This document shows positions 1-8,016 of a stretch of DNA of 64,000 nucleotides, piece by piece; position 1 is the first letter of the stretch; every line of letters begins with the position of its first letter. Origin of the DNA: Asanoa sp040676615. GTDB taxonomy: Bacteria > Actinomycetota > Actinomycetes > Mycobacteriales > Micromonosporaceae. The stretch lies in the NCBI RefSeq assembly GCF_040676615.1, contig NZ_JBFAPI010000004.1, forward strand, positions 496,001 to 560,000. The letters are read 5' to 3'. The notes beneath the pieces were generated by a model. It was not told where the DNA came from, searched no databases, and saw nothing but the letters and a program-made list of their open reading frames with translations. The translations under genes and the position numbers were made by a program.

Positions 1-1270
1 AGTCGAGCTCCCAGGCCTCGTCACCGACCCACAGGTCGTAGTTCTCCCGCTCGACCAGGTCGGCGAACACCATGAAGTTGGCGACCAGGATCTCGTCCAT
101 CCGCCGGATCGCCTGGAACGCGTGCAGGTCGTGCTCGCCGGCCTCGCTCTCGATGTGCGCGGATTCGGTGGCCAGGTGCGCGGAAGCCGGATGCACCCGC
201 TCCCCGCGCCGCTCGAGCACCTCGGTCACCGGGTGCTGGGCCAGCCAGTCGACCTGGACGCCGGGCCGCCGCCGGCGCAGCGCGTCGACGATCGCGGCGT
301 CCCGCTCGACGTGGCCGAGCCCGAGCGGCGACGACAGGTAGAGCACCCGGCGCGGGCGGTCGAGCGGCCGGGTCCAGCGGACCGGCTTCGCCGGCGTGCC
401 CGCGACCCGCTCGACGAACTCACGCAGAAGCCGGTTGACCACCACCGGCTCGCGGTTGTGCGGCAGGTGGCCGGCGCCGTCCAGCACGACATCCCGGGCG
501 CCGCTGAGCTCCGCGGCCCGGGCCATCTCGCGTTGCGACCGGCAGCGGTCGCCGGTGCCCCGGATCACCAGCATCGGGCGGTCGATCGTGCGCAGGAGGG
601 CCTCGGTCTCGCCCTCGTCGCGCACGCACAGGTCGGCCAGTTCGGCCGCGATCAGCGACTCGGGCGTCGTGCCTCGAGCCCAGCCGATCGCGTCCTCGAT
701 CTGCTTCGAGGAATGCGGCTCGCTGATCACCTCGGTGAAGAAGAACTCCGCGAAACCGGGGAGGTCGGCCAGCCAGGAATGGCGGTTGAAACGCTGCCAG
801 CCGGCGTACGAGTCGCGTACCGCGTCGAAGTCCTGCCCTTGCCGGTGCGGCGGCAGCGAGCCGAGGAACGGTCCGACCGGCGCGATGGCCACGGCGCCCA
901 GCACCCGCTCGGGCAGGCGGGCGGCGGCGACCAGCGAGCGCCAGCCGCCACGACTGACGCCGGCGACCACGGCCCGGTCGGCGCCGGTCGCGTCGAGCAC
1001 CGCGGCCAGGTAGTCCAACTGGGCCTCGTCGCCGTAGGCGGTGGGGTCGGTTGGCCGGTCGGAACGACCGTTGCCCGCGGGGTCGAAGGTCACCACCCGG
1101 AAGTGCCGGGCCAGGTAGGGCACCTGCAGCTTCCAATGCCGGGAGTCGACGATCGACCACGCCGGCAGCAGGACGACCGCCGGTGCCGCCCGGTCACCGA
1201 AGACCTCGTACCCGATCCGCACGCCGTCCCGTTTGACGTACCCCTCGATGTCTGGCTGTCGTGCCCGCAT
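1..1270 (-). CDS. Alpha/beta-hydrolase fused to a glycosyltransferase-like domain (partial, C-terminus beyond window)
   Basis: The frame starts at ATG 1270 and stays open to the left edge (about 423 codons). Residues 1 to about 280 read as an alpha/beta-hydrolase: a nucleophile elbow in VAGVSRGGW (G-x-S-x-G) and a late histidine in GAGHLPHN. From about residue 300 the protein continues in frame into RVLYLSSPLGLGHVERD, followed by alternating strand/helix sequence typical of the N-terminal Rossmann half of GT1/GT28-type glycosyltransferases. I checked the codon phase across the junction (positions 1-420) and found no stop or frameshift. It is divergent from the methyltransferase at 1365. Substrates are unknown. 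The hydrolase call is firm; the glycosyltransferase call rests on a partial domain. Confidence 0.8.
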   Translation of the reverse strand, partial: MRARQPDIEGYVKRDGVRIGYEVFGDRAAPAVVLLPAWSIVDSRHWKLQVPYLARHFRVVTFDPAGNGRSDRPTDPTAYGDEAQLDYLAAVLDATGADRAVVAGVSRGGWRSLVAAARLPERVLGAVAIAPVGPFLGSLPPHRQGQDFDAVRDSYAGWQRFNRHSWLADLPGFAEFFFTEVISEPHSSKQIEDAIGWARGTTPESLIAAELADLCVRDEGETEALLRTIDRPMLVIRGTGDRCRSQREMARAAELSGARDVVLDGAGHLPHNREPVVVNRLLREFVERVAGTPAKPVRWTRPLDRPRRVLYLSSPLGLGHVERDAAIVDALRRRRPGVQVDWLAQHPVTEVLERRGERVHPASAHLATESAHIESEAGEHDLHAFQAIRRMDEILVANFMVFADLVERENYDLWVGDEAWELD

Positions 1271-1291
1271 CCCTTCAGCCTGCCGGGTGCC

Positions 1292-1322
1292 GTTGCAATG
1301 TGGTTGCAAGCAGCCTGCAACG
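1292..1322. promoter_or_regulatory. Repeated GTTGCAA/TGCAAC sites in divergent promoter
   Basis: The 94-base gap between the hydrolase and the methyltransferase holds GTTGCAA at 1292 and again at 1303 (11-base period). An inverted partner, TGCAACG, lies at 1316. This clustering looks like a regulator binding site controlling one or both divergent genes. No regulator is identified. Confidence 0.4.
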
Positions 1323-1364
1323 TCGCCGACCAGGGTCGGAAGAAAGCGAATCAAGGAGGAAGAG

Positions 1365-2420
1365 ATGGCTGTGGACAACGACCGGCTGATGGAGTTCCTG
1401 GGCCGGTTCGTCGGCGACCTGGGCGCCACGATGGCCGCCGGCAACGTGGTCGTGGGTGAACGGCTGGGCCTCTACCGCGCCCTGGCGACAGAGCCGCGCA
1501 CGCCGGCCGACCTCGCGACGGCGACGGGCACCGACGCGCGCTACGTCGACGAGTGGCTGCGCGGCCAGGCGGCGGGCGGCTACGTCCAGTACGACGCGGC
1601 GGCCGGCACCTACTCGCTCACCGAGGAGCAGGCGTTCGCGCTCACCGACCCCGACGGCCCGGTGTTCATGCCCGGCGCGTTCCAACTGGCGCTGGGCGCG
1701 CTACGCGCCGAGCCGCGGATCACGGCCGCCGTCCGCAGCGGCGACGGGGTGGGCTGGCACGAGCACGACAACGACGTGTTCGAGGGCTGCGAGCGGTTCT
1801 TCCGCCCCGGCTACCTGGCCAACCTGACCACGTCGTGGCTGCCGGCCCTCGGCGACGTCGAGGCCAAGCTGCGGACGGGCGCGTCGGTCGCCGACATCGG
1901 CTGCGGCCACGGCGCCTCGACGCTGCTGATGGCACGCGCCTTCCCGGCGTCGCGGTTCAGCGGGTCCGACTATCACGAGGGCTCGATCGCCGAGGCGCGC
2001 AAGAAGGCCGCCGACGCGGGAGTCGGCGACCGGGTGTCGTTCGAGGCGGCCACCGCGCAGAGCTTCGGCGGTGGCCCGTACGACCTGGTCACCACGTTCG
2101 ACGCGATCCACGACATGGGCGACCCGGTGGGCGCGGCCCGGCACGTGCGCGAGTCGCTGACCACCGACGGCACCTGGATGATCGTCGAACCCTTCGCCGG
2201 CGACACGGTCAACGACAACCTCAACCCGGTCGGCCGGGTCTACTACTCGTTCTCGACGTTCCTGTGCGTGCCCAACGCCCTGTCCCAGGACGGCGGCTAC
2301 GCCCTGGGCGCGCAGGCCGGCGAGGCGGCCATCCGCCGCGTCGTCACCGAGGCGGGCTTCACCCGCTTCCAGCGGGTGGCCGAAACCCCGTTCAACCTGG
2401 TGTACGAGGCCCGCCCCTGA
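1365..2420 (+). CDS. SAM-dependent methyltransferase with N-terminal winged helix
   Basis: The 351-residue class I methyltransferase starts at ATG 1365 behind a strong AAGGAGGAAGAG ribosome site; the longer open frame upstream has no such site. Residues about 10-90 form a winged-helix region (TDARYVDEWLRGQAAGGYV) as in O-methyltransferase and Rv2258c-type proteins. The SAM-binding motif I is VADIGCGHGASTL near residue 165, with acidic motif II around FSGSDYHEG. The C-terminus (RVVTEAGFTRFQRVAETPFN) is typical of this family. It is a small-molecule methyltransferase of unknown acceptor. Confidence 0.85.
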   Translation: MAVDNDRLMEFLGRFVGDLGATMAAGNVVVGERLGLYRALATEPRTPADLATATGTDARYVDEWLRGQAAGGYVQYDAAAGTYSLTEEQAFALTDPDGPVFMPGAFQLALGALRAEPRITAAVRSGDGVGWHEHDNDVFEGCERFFRPGYLANLTTSWLPALGDVEAKLRTGASVADIGCGHGASTLLMARAFPASRFSGSDYHEGSIAEARKKAADAGVGDRVSFEAATAQSFGGGPYDLVTTFDAIHDMGDPVGAARHVRESLTTDGTWMIVEPFAGDTVNDNLNPVGRVYYSFSTFLCVPNALSQDGGYALGAQAGEAAIRRVVTEAGFTRFQRVAETPFNLVYEARP

Positions 2421-2462
2421 CGGGCCGGGAATGCGCGGCCGGGCGGCGATGCTTGACCTGCT

Positions 2463-3320
2463 GTGACGCTGGCTGTCGACGATCTCAGTGACGTGCTCGA
2501 ACGGCTTCGGTGGACGGTGGGTGACTACCACAAGGAGACCTTGCCGGGGGGTGAGCGGCGGGCCGCGCACGGTGCCGGAACGCGCTTCTACTTCGTGGCG
2601 CGGGGCGGTCTCGACGTGCGCGGCCCGACCGCCGCGACGCTCAACACCGGCGACTTCCTGTTGCTGCCCCGCGGCGGCGAGCACGGGCTGGAGGCGCGCG
2701 GCGAGACCGTGCTGCACACCGGGCAGCTGGAGCCCGGCTCGCCGACCGCGACGCGGGTGGTCGGCGTGTTGCCGGACACCCTGATCGCCTGCAGCTTCAC
2801 GTCCCGCGAGCCGGTGATCGCGGCGCTGATCGACGGGATGGCCGGTGAGGCGTGCGGCGTACGCCCGGGTTCGCGGTCGGTGGTCTCGCAGCTCGCCAAC
2901 GTGGTCACCGCCGCCGCGATCCGGCACTGGGTGGAGTCGGGATGTGGCAGCGTGCCGCTGCTGTCGGTGCCGCTGCGGGACTCCGACATCGCCCGGGCGC
3001 TGGACGCGATCCACGACGCGCCGGGCTCGCCGTGGACGGTCGAGGAGCTGGCCCGGATCGCGCTGGTCTCGCGGTCGGCGTTCGCTAAGCGGTTCCGGGT
3101 CGCGGTCGGTGACACGCCGGTGCGCTATCTCGCCCGGATCCGGATGGAGCACGCCAAGCGGCTGCTCGCCGACCGGGTCACCGCCGCCGAGGTGGCGGTC
3201 CGGCTCGGCTACGGGTCGGAGGCCGCGTTCAGCCGCGCCTTCCGCCGGCATGCCGGTGTGCCGCCGACCCGCTGGCGGCACACCGGATCGGAGGGGATCA
3301 GAATCGGCGGGCGCCGGTGA
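2463..3320 (+). CDS. AraC-family regulator with N-terminal cupin
   Basis: The protein has 285 residues from GTG 2463. The N-terminal half is a cupin-like ligand domain (GDFLLLPRGGEHGLEARG). Residues about 175-275 hold two helix-turn-helix units: WTVEELARIALVSRSAFAKRF and AAEVAVRLGYGSEAAFSRAF, with the PPTRWR ending of AraC proteins. Its 3' end overlaps the convergent MFS gene by 23 bases. AraC regulators of this type often sit beside the MFS exporter they control, so I infer control of the next gene. Confidence 0.88.
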   Translation: MTLAVDDLSDVLERLRWTVGDYHKETLPGGERRAAHGAGTRFYFVARGGLDVRGPTAATLNTGDFLLLPRGGEHGLEARGETVLHTGQLEPGSPTATRVVGVLPDTLIACSFTSREPVIAALIDGMAGEACGVRPGSRSVVSQLANVVTAAAIRHWVESGCGSVPLLSVPLRDSDIARALDAIHDAPGSPWTVEELARIALVSRSAFAKRFRVAVGDTPVRYLARIRMEHAKRLLADRVTAAEVAVRLGYGSEAAFSRAFRRHAGVPPTRWRHTGSEGIRIGGRR

Positions 3321-4491
3321 ACAGCAGGCCGCCGGCGATCGCGGCGATGCCGGCCGCGACCAGGGTGACCCGCACGTCGAAGGCGTCGACCAGCACACCA
3401 CCGGCGGCGGCGCCGGTCGCGATCGCCACCTGGAACATCGCCGTGCTGAGGCTGCCGGCCGGCTCGAGGCGGTCCGGCTCGACCCGGGCCACCCAGGTCA
3501 GCACCAGGGTCGGCAGGCCGCCGAACGCGATGCCCCAGACGGCGACGGCGCCGACGACAGTCGCGTAGGAGCCGGACAGCAGCGCGAACCCGATGACCGC
3601 GGCGCCGACCAGCAACGGCGCGACCAGGATGCCGAGCCGCAGGCGGCGGTCGGCGAGCGGGCCGGCGACCATGGTGCCGGCGAAGGCGGCGATGCCGAAG
3701 ATGGTCAGCAGCAGCGCCAGCGACCCCGGCGTGATGCCGGGCACCCGCGCGGCCGCCGGCCGCACATAGGTGAAGGCCGCGAAGTGGCCGCCGGCGACGA
3801 GCAGCACGGCGAGCATGCCGAGGATCATTGTGCGGCCGCGGGCGGTGTCGACGAGGGCGCGCAGCGGCGGCGCACCTGACGGCGCGACCGGCGGCAGCCA
3901 GGCCAGCAGCAGGCCGAGTGCGACCAGCGCCACCCCACCGGCCAGCCAGAACACCGGGCGCCAGCCCCATGCCTCGCCGAGGTAGGTGCCGACCGGGACG
4001 GCGGTCACCGTCGCGAGGGAGACGCCGAGGTTGACCACGGTCATCGCCCGGCCCAGCTTGTCGGCGCTGACCAGCCGGCCGACGACGGCGAGGGCCATCG
4101 CCCAGTAGCCGGCGATCGCGATGCCGAGCAGCAGGCGGGCCAGCAGCAGCAGTGGGTACCAGGGTGCGACCGCGACCAGCGCGTTGGAGACGAAGGCCAG
4201 CGCGGTCAGCAGGGCCAGCAGCAGCCGGCGATCCAGGCGCGGCACGACCACCGCGATCGTCGGCGCGGTGATCGCTCCCATGATCGCGGTCGCGGTCACC
4301 GCCTGGCCGGCGACGCCCTCGGTGACGCCCATGTCGGCGGCGATCCGCGGCAGCAGGCTCGCCGGCAGGAACTCGGTGGTGACGAGGGCGAAGATGCCGA
4401 AGCCGACGGCGGCCACGGCGAGCCAGGGCGAGCGGGCCGGGCGCGGCACGGCGGCGGTCGGTGGCGTGCGCGGATCAGAGGTGACAGTCAC
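3298..4491 (-). CDS. MFS transporter, DHA1 drug-efflux type
   Basis: The 397-residue protein has about 12 hydrophobic segments. The first loop carries the AraJ/YdhP-like pattern FALVTTEFLPASLLP, followed by VVPRLDRRLLL. The family exports drugs or sugars using the proton gradient across the cytoplasmic membrane. It is convergent and overlapping with the AraC gene. The substrate cannot be assigned. Confidence 0.87.
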   Translation of the reverse strand: MTVTSDPRTPPTAAVPRPARSPWLAVAAVGFGIFALVTTEFLPASLLPRIAADMGVTEGVAGQAVTATAIMGAITAPTIAVVVPRLDRRLLLALLTALAFVSNALVAVAPWYPLLLLARLLLGIAIAGYWAMALAVVGRLVSADKLGRAMTVVNLGVSLATVTAVPVGTYLGEAWGWRPVFWLAGGVALVALGLLLAWLPPVAPSGAPPLRALVDTARGRTMILGMLAVLLVAGGHFAAFTYVRPAAARVPGITPGSLALLLTIFGIAAFAGTMVAGPLADRRLRLGILVAPLLVGAAVIGFALLSGSYATVVGAVAVWGIAFGGLPTLVLTWVARVEPDRLEPAGSLSTAMFQVAIATGAAAGGVLVDAFDVRVTLVAAGIAAIAGGLLFTGARRF

Positions 4492-4563
4492 CTGGCAAGC
4501 GTCGCCGCGGATGCTCGGCGGTGCTTGATCGTGCGTCGCCGCTGCTTGACGGATCGTCCAGGA

Positions 4564-5175
4564 TCAGGGAGCGACCGGTGCACGCGCCTGGAGCAGGTCG
4601 AGGGCGTTGCGCCACAGGGTGTCGAGTTGCGCGGGGTCGTTGAGCAGCTTGGCCAGCAGCACCCGGCCCTCGATCTGGGCCACGATGGACCGTGCGGCGT
4701 CGCGGGCGTCGACGCCGGCGCCGGCCTCGCCGCGCTCCTTGGCCTCGACGACCACCTGCTCGATCAGGTCGATCTGGGCGTCGAAGATCTCCTGCAACCG
4801 GGTGCGGATCTCCTCCGCCTGGTTGCTGACCTCGAGCGCCAGATTGCCGAACAGGCAGCCGACCACCCGACCGGAGTCGCGCTGCGCGGTCTGCTGCACG
4901 TGCTCGGTCGCCTCGAACAGGTCGCGCAGCCGATCGAGCGGATCGCGGTCGGCGCTCAGCAGGGCCACCCACTGCGCCCGCTGTGCCGCCCAGTGGTCGT
5001 CGATCACGGTCAGCGCGAGTGCCTGCTTCGACTCGAAGAAGTAGTAGAAGCTGCCCTTGGGCACACCGGCGGCCGCGCAGATCTCGGCCACGCCCAGCGC
5101 CGCGTAGCCGCGCTGCTCGAACAGGGTCCGCGCGGCGTCGAGGATCTTGTTTCGCGCGTCACTCGTACGTCCCAT
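4564..5175 (-). CDS. TetR-family repressor
   Basis: The protein has 203 residues from ATG 5175. A start 12 codons further up (5211) is possible but would put one operator copy inside the gene, so 5175 is preferred. The DNA-binding helix-turn-helix is at residues about 10-50 (VAEICAAAGVPKGSFYYFF), followed by an all-helical ligand domain with GCLFGNLALE as in AcrR-like members with a TetR_C_6-type C-terminus. It is divergent from the SDR/tautomerase pair, with two operator repeats between, so it very likely represses that pair and itself. Confidence 0.88.
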   Translation of the reverse strand: MGRTSDARNKILDAARTLFEQRGYAALGVAEICAAAGVPKGSFYYFFESKQALALTVIDDHWAAQRAQWVALLSADRDPLDRLRDLFEATEHVQQTAQRDSGRVVGCLFGNLALEVSNQAEEIRTRLQEIFDAQIDLIEQVVVEAKERGEAGAGVDARDAARSIVAQIEGRVLLAKLLNDPAQLDTLWRNALDLLQARAPVAP

Positions 5176-5190
5176 GCCTTGAAGAATACA

Positions 5191-5229
5191 CGACCGGTCG
5201 TCTAGCTTCATAGTCGACCAGTCGTCTAG
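5191..5229. promoter_or_regulatory. Two direct-repeat TetR operators
   Basis: CGACCGGTCGTCTAG at 5191-5205 is repeated with one change as CGACCAGTCGTCTAG at 5215-5229, 24 bases apart. The core GACCGGTC is palindromic, as in many TetR operators of the GACNGGTC type. The pair lies between the divergent TetR and SDR genes and would cover both promoters. Confidence 0.7.
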
Positions 5230-5256
5230 TGCCTATCCGACAAGGGAGAACTCCTC

Positions 5257-5973
5257 ATGACCGCCAATAACGGACAGAAGGTCGTCGTCATCACCGGTGC
5301 TTCGCAGGGCATCGGGGCCGGCCTGGTCGAGGCTTACCGCAAGCTCGGCTACGGCGTCGTGGCCACCTCGCGCTCGATCACGGACGCGGGCGACCCGCAG
5401 ATCGTCACCGTGCGCGGCGACATCGCCGACGCCGGCACCGCCGACCGGGTGGTCGCCGCCGCGCTGGACCGGTTCGGCCGGATCGACACGCTGGTCAACA
5501 ACGCCGGCGTGTTCGTGGCCAAGCCGTTCACCGACTACACCGACGACGACTACGCCCTGGTGACCGGCATCAACCTGGCCGGGTTCTTCCACCTCACCCG
5601 GCGGGCGCTGCCGCACCTGCTCGCCAGCGGCGCCGGCCACGTCGTCAACGTCACCACGAGCTTCGTCGACCAGCCCAACTCCAACGTGCCGTCGGTGCTG
5701 GCGTCGCTGACCAAGGGCGGCCTGAGCTCGGCCACCAAGTCACTGGCCATCGAGTACGCGACCCGGGGCGTGCGGGTCAACGCCGTCGCTCCTGGCATCA
5801 TCAAGACCCCGATGCACCCGGTCGAGTACCACCCGACGTTCGACGCCCTGCACCCGGTCGGCCGGATGGGCGAGACCAGCGACATCGTCGACGCCGTGCT
5901 CTACCTCGAGTCGGCGCCGTTCGTCACCGGCGAGATCCTGCACGTCGACGGCGGCCAGAACGCCGGCCACTGA
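5257..5973 (+). CDS. SDR-family protein lacking the catalytic tyrosine
   Basis: The 238-residue Rossmann protein starts at ATG 5257 behind AAGGGAG. The cofactor motif is TGASQGIG and NNAG is present. The catalytic serine region is VNVTTSF. At the YxxxK site the sequence reads ASLTK, so the usual tyrosine is alanine while the lysine remains (codons GCG TCG CTG ACC AAG). It ends with the normal VTGEILHVDGGQNAGH. It is co-transcribed with the tautomerase. It may use another proton donor or be non-reductive; similar ASLTKGGL-type SDRs are, to my knowledge, a recognisable subgroup. Confidence 0.88.
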   Translation: MTANNGQKVVVITGASQGIGAGLVEAYRKLGYGVVATSRSITDAGDPQIVTVRGDIADAGTADRVVAAALDRFGRIDTLVNNAGVFVAKPFTDYTDDDYALVTGINLAGFFHLTRRALPHLLASGAGHVVNVTTSFVDQPNSNVPSVLASLTKGGLSSATKSLAIEYATRGVRVNAVAPGIIKTPMHPVEYHPTFDALHPVGRMGETSDIVDAVLYLESAPFVTGEILHVDGGQNAGH

Positions 5974-5993
5974 CCGAGGAAGAGGGCCGAGCG

Positions 5994-6233
5994 ATGCCAG
6001 TGGTCACGATCCGGATCACCCGCGAGGGCACCACGCCCGGCGCGGACGCGGCAACCCCAGAGGAGAAGGCCGCGCTCATCGAAGGCGTCAGCAAACTGCT
6101 GCTCGACGTCTTGCACAAACCGATGGACGCCACCTTCGTCATCATCGACGAGGTCGAGACCGAGAACTGGGGGTTGGGCGGGTTGCCGGTCGACGAGTAC
6201 CGCGCGCGACGACGCGCGCGAGCCGAGCAATAG
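5994..6233 (+). CDS. 4-oxalocrotonate tautomerase-like protein
   Basis: The 79-residue protein begins MPVVTIRITREG, giving the N-terminal proline that is the catalytic base of this superfamily after removal of methionine. The HKPMDATFVIIDEVETENWG stretch matches the family's central strand and tryptophan region. It has a GAGGAAGAGGG ribosome site, 20 bases after the SDR. Members act in the cytoplasm as small oligomers on enol/keto acids. The SDR-tautomerase-TetR unit suggests inducible processing of a reactive carbonyl compound. Confidence 0.85.
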   Translation: MPVVTIRITREGTTPGADAATPEEKAALIEGVSKLLLDVLHKPMDATFVIIDEVETENWGLGGLPVDEYRARRRARAEQ

Positions 6234-6240
6234 CCGAGCC

Positions 6241-6276
6241 TGCCGGGGGTGGAGGGCTTGGCCCCCACCCCCGGCA
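6241..6276. terminator. Bidirectional hairpin terminator
   Basis: TGCCGGGGGTGG at 6241-6252 pairs perfectly with CCACCCCCGGCA at 6265-6276. GGGC/GCCC extends the stem inside, with one bulged A and a TTG loop. It lies exactly between the convergent tautomerase and rox genes. There is no T-run, as is usual in high-GC actinomycetes. Confidence 0.7.
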
Positions 6277-6281
6277 GCCGC

Positions 6282-7700
6282 TTACGGCGTGCCGAACCAG
6301 CGGGCGAGGTGATCGTCCAGGTCCCGCTGGTCCTCGCCGATCCAGGCGACGTGGCCGTCGGGGCGCAACAGGAGGGCGGCGACGTCCAGCGCCGCGGTGG
6401 GATCCGCGAGGTGGTCGACCCGGTCCGACCAGTCGCCGACGGTCAGCCGGTCGGTGCGGTCCACCAGCAGGCCGCGGCCGCGATGCAGCAGCCCGTAGAG
6501 GCGGCCCTGCCGCACGTCGATGTCGGGCAGGCGGCGACCGAGCAGGTCGGGGCCCGGGCCGAAGTCGTAGCGGACGCCGATCGCGGTGATCTTCTCGATC
6601 AGATAGCGGTTCACTTCGTCGAAGTCCATCAGTGCGGTGAGCAGCCTGCGCACGGCCCGCGGGCCCGGTTCGGTCGACAGCAGTTCCGTCTGGGCCCGGG
6701 TGTTGTCCAGCACGTCCTCGGCGACCGGACGACGTTCGGCCTCGTAGCTGTCCAGCAGTGCGTCCGGCGCCCAGCCACGCACCTGTGCGGCCAGTTTCCA
6801 GCCGAGGTTGAACGCGTCCTGCACGCCCAGGTTGAGGCCCTGCCCGCCGATGGGTGGATGGATGTGCGCGGCGTCGCCGGCCAGCAGCACCCGCCCGACC
6901 CGATAACGGTCGGCCAGCCGCGTCGCGTCACCGAAGCGCGACAACCAGCGCGGGGAATGCACGCCGAAATCGGTTCCGGCGATGGCGCGCAACTGTTGTC
7001 TGAAATCCTCGAGAGTCGGCGGTGTCCGACGGTCGCTGACCCCGGCGACGGGGACTATCACCCGACAGACCCCCACGCCGGCGGGCCGGAGGCTGAATCG
7101 CCGATCGGTCTCGCCGATGCCGGCCACCTTGGCGGCGATCTCCTCGGGCGGCACGCCCACTTCCATCTCACCCATCAGCGTCTCGTTCCGCGCGGGCTCG
7201 CCCGGGAAGCCGACGCCGAGCAGTTTGCGCACCGTGCTGCGGGCGCCGTCACAGCCGACGAGATAGCGCGCACGCAGCGCTTCCCCGTCGGCCAACTCGA
7301 CGGTCACACCGTCGTCGTCCTGCGCGAACGCGGCCACCGCACAACCGCGCCGGACCTGCGCACCCAGCTTGATCGCATGTTCTGCGAGCAGGTCGACGAC
7401 GACCGGCTGCGGGATGCCGAGCAGGTAGGCGTGCGCGGGGTCGAGATCTTCGGGCGCGGGTTTGTCGATGGCGGCGAAGTAGGCGCCGGCCGGGCGCTTT
7501 CTTCCGCGTTCGAGCAGGCGGTCCAGCAGCCCGCGCATCGCCATCAGCTCGATGCTGCGAATGTGCAGGCCGACGATGCGAGCGAACGACTCGGGCTCGG
7601 TTTCCTTCTCCAGGACGAGCACCCGCACATCGTGCAGCCGCAGTTCGGCGGCCAGGGTCGCACCGGTCGGGCCGCACCCGGCAATGATCACGTCGAACAT
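6282..7700 (-). CDS. rox: Rifampicin monooxygenase (FAD-dependent)
   Basis: The protein has 472 residues from ATG 7700, almost exactly the length of known RIFMO/Rox enzymes; the longer frame upstream is rejected because MFDVIIAGCGPTG is the true FAD-binding N-terminus. It has the GxGxxG dinucleotide motif, the DG motif in LVGCDGARSTVRKLLG, and the second FAD site GDAAHIHPPIGGQGLNLG. From memory the central and C-terminal parts (GTDFGVHSPRWLSRFGDATR, ITAIGVRYDFG) closely follow Nocardia farcinica Rox. The enzyme uses NADPH and oxygen to hydroxylate the rifamycin naphthoquinone core and open the ansa ring, giving resistance. Rifamycin specificity is inferred from similarity. Confidence 0.88.
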   Translation of the reverse strand: MFDVIIAGCGPTGATLAAELRLHDVRVLVLEKETEPESFARIVGLHIRSIELMAMRGLLDRLLERGRKRPAGAYFAAIDKPAPEDLDPAHAYLLGIPQPVVVDLLAEHAIKLGAQVRRGCAVAAFAQDDDGVTVELADGEALRARYLVGCDGARSTVRKLLGVGFPGEPARNETLMGEMEVGVPPEEIAAKVAGIGETDRRFSLRPAGVGVCRVIVPVAGVSDRRTPPTLEDFRQQLRAIAGTDFGVHSPRWLSRFGDATRLADRYRVGRVLLAGDAAHIHPPIGGQGLNLGVQDAFNLGWKLAAQVRGWAPDALLDSYEAERRPVAEDVLDNTRAQTELLSTEPGPRAVRRLLTALMDFDEVNRYLIEKITAIGVRYDFGPGPDLLGRRLPDIDVRQGRLYGLLHRGRGLLVDRTDRLTVGDWSDRVDHLADPTAALDVAALLLRPDGHVAWIGEDQRDLDDHLARWFGTP

Positions 7701-7714
7701 CAGTGTTGCCTTTC

Positions 7715-7743
7715 GGGGAGTGCCGTGTTGGCAAGGCGCTCCC
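7715..7743. promoter_or_regulatory. Inverted repeat upstream of rox, possibly RAE-like
   Basis: GGGAGTGCC at 7716-7724 faces GGCGCTCCC at 7735-7743 (one mismatch), with a GGCAAGG core at 7730-7736, just upstream of the rox ribosome site. Rifamycin-inactivating genes in actinomycetes carry a conserved inverted repeat, the rifamycin-associated element, with a similar GCAAGG core. The match here is only partial. Confidence 0.4.
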
Positions 7744-7870
7744 GGCGACACCTACGTCAATCGCCCGACCGTGACGGGAAGGGGGAGCACCCAGATCGAT
7801 GCAGCGTTCATGGGTCTCACCTCCTCGGACGGCGTCACGTCGAACGACAAGCTATCAGTTCTTGACACAG

Positions 7871-8016
7871 CACGCCCCTGGGGCCCGCGGGCTGGGCGTG
7901 AGCCGCACCCCGGTGCGCGAGGCGCTCGCCCGCCTCGACGAGGCCGGCCTGGTCCGCACCAGACCCGGCCGCTACACGATGGTCAGCCCGCTCGACGTGC
8001 GCGCGGTCCGCACGCA
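7871..8016 (+). pseudogene. Remnant of a GntR-family regulator
   Basis: One frame reads GLGVSRTPVREALARLDEAG then LVRTRPGRYTMVSPLDVRAV. This is the second half of a FadR-type winged helix-turn-helix. The first helix is missing (HAPGARG runs straight into LGVSRTP), and no effector domain follows because the frame passes into ACC-deaminase-like sequence. It is therefore an internally deleted, truncated gene. Confidence 0.75.

Noticed and set aside
420..1160. Minus-strand frame of 246 codons inside the hydrolase
   Set aside because: It is in a different phase from the hydrolase and reads as Arg/Pro-rich low-complexity sequence. The true frame was verified base by base to the window edge.
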